Shown here: positions 40,901 to 41,022 of the stretch, in pieces | Numbering within the stretch: the first letter of the stretch is position 1 | Layout: each line of letters begins with the position of its first letter | Assembly (NCBI GenBank): GCA_902762355.1 | Contig: CACWNR010000027.1 | Span: 1 to 41,022 of the forward strand | Length of the DNA: 41,022 nucleotides | Origin: an uncultured Bacteroidales bacterium | Lineage (GTDB): Bacteria > Bacteroidota > Bacteroidia > Bacteroidales > Paludibacteraceae | Direction: 5' to 3' | Translations under genes and position numbers: made by a program | The notes under the pieces: generated by a model | Seen by the model: only the letters and a program-made list of their open reading frames with translations | What the model was told of the DNA's origin: nothing | The model's database searches: none

Positions 40901-41022
40901 GCGCATATCCTTTATACGACGTACCGTACCTGGTGCGACCATCGAACGGCACCTATATGTCGAAGAAACGGCATGAGATCGAAGAGCAAAACCAAGCGAT
41001 CGTAGATGCCTATTTCATCGAA
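40897..41022 (+). CDS. Hypothetical protein, truncated by the window end
   Basis: Forty-two codons are visible (MSAYPLYDVPYLVRPSNG ... KKRHEIEEQNQAIVDAYFIE). The start overlaps the upstream stop by 4 bp. No function can be assigned. Confidence 0.55.
   Translation, partial: MSAYPLYDVPYLVRPSNGTYMSKKRHEIEEQNQAIVDAYFIE

Overview
The window looks like chromosomal DNA of an uncultured gut- or rumen-type member of the Bacteroidales. The evidence is the Bacteroidetes promoter (-33 TTTG, 19-20 bp spacer, -7 TAnnTTTG) before most transcription units, near absence of Shine-Dalgarno sites, BspA-type LRR and LamG surface proteins, and C-terminal tails of the form xxIIKNGxxYNxxGxxxK. No rRNA, tRNA, CRISPR array, transposase or integrase was seen.

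Layout. 1-1090 (minus strand) is the start of a str operon: rpsL then rpsG. Both are damaged near the N-terminus: rpsL has lost about 76 bp and is out of frame, and rpsG carries a perfect 33-bp tandem duplication. 1348-2565 is a predicted lipoprotein of the PLP-dependent histidine-decarboxylase family. 2624-12094 is one tight operon: a sodium/amino-acid symporter (NSS family), a Cache-sensor SpoIIE phosphatase, an RsbW-like kinase, an STAS antagonist, and a 1947-aa dimodular NRPS (A-T-C-A-T-reductase) predicted to release a dipeptide aldehyde. A UUCG terminator closes it.

12224-34453 holds two parallel surface-protein cassettes. Each starts from an identical 57-bp terminator/promoter block and encodes a giant (about 3000-3200 aa) secreted paralog with carboxypeptidase-regulatory-like and LamG domains. 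The first is followed by a BspA-like LRR protein, a 43-aa peptide and a lipoprotein; the second by a secreted C1B-type cysteine peptidase. Both giants need the same +1 frame change at the end of an identical 99-bp block to reach their conserved C-terminal tail.

34531-35382 is a YefM/YoeB-like toxin-antitoxin pair and a DUF4160/DUF2442 pair in which the DUF4160 gene has collapsed to 17 codons. 35563-39254 is an AT-rich secreted repeat protein followed by a second short peptide resembling the 43-aa one. 39454-41022 holds four small unrecognised genes.

Two themes cut across the annotation. First, short 'stuttering' low-complexity word repeats occur both between genes and in frame inside genes, usually at linkers. 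Second, internal deletions or frame breaks occur in rpsL, the phosphatase, the first NRPS adenylation domain, DUF4160 and both giants. The break in essential rpsL makes assembly or consensus error a serious alternative for all of them. The strongest candidate for a new system is the operon joining an amino-acid symporter and a complete partner-switching module to a reductase-terminated NRPS.
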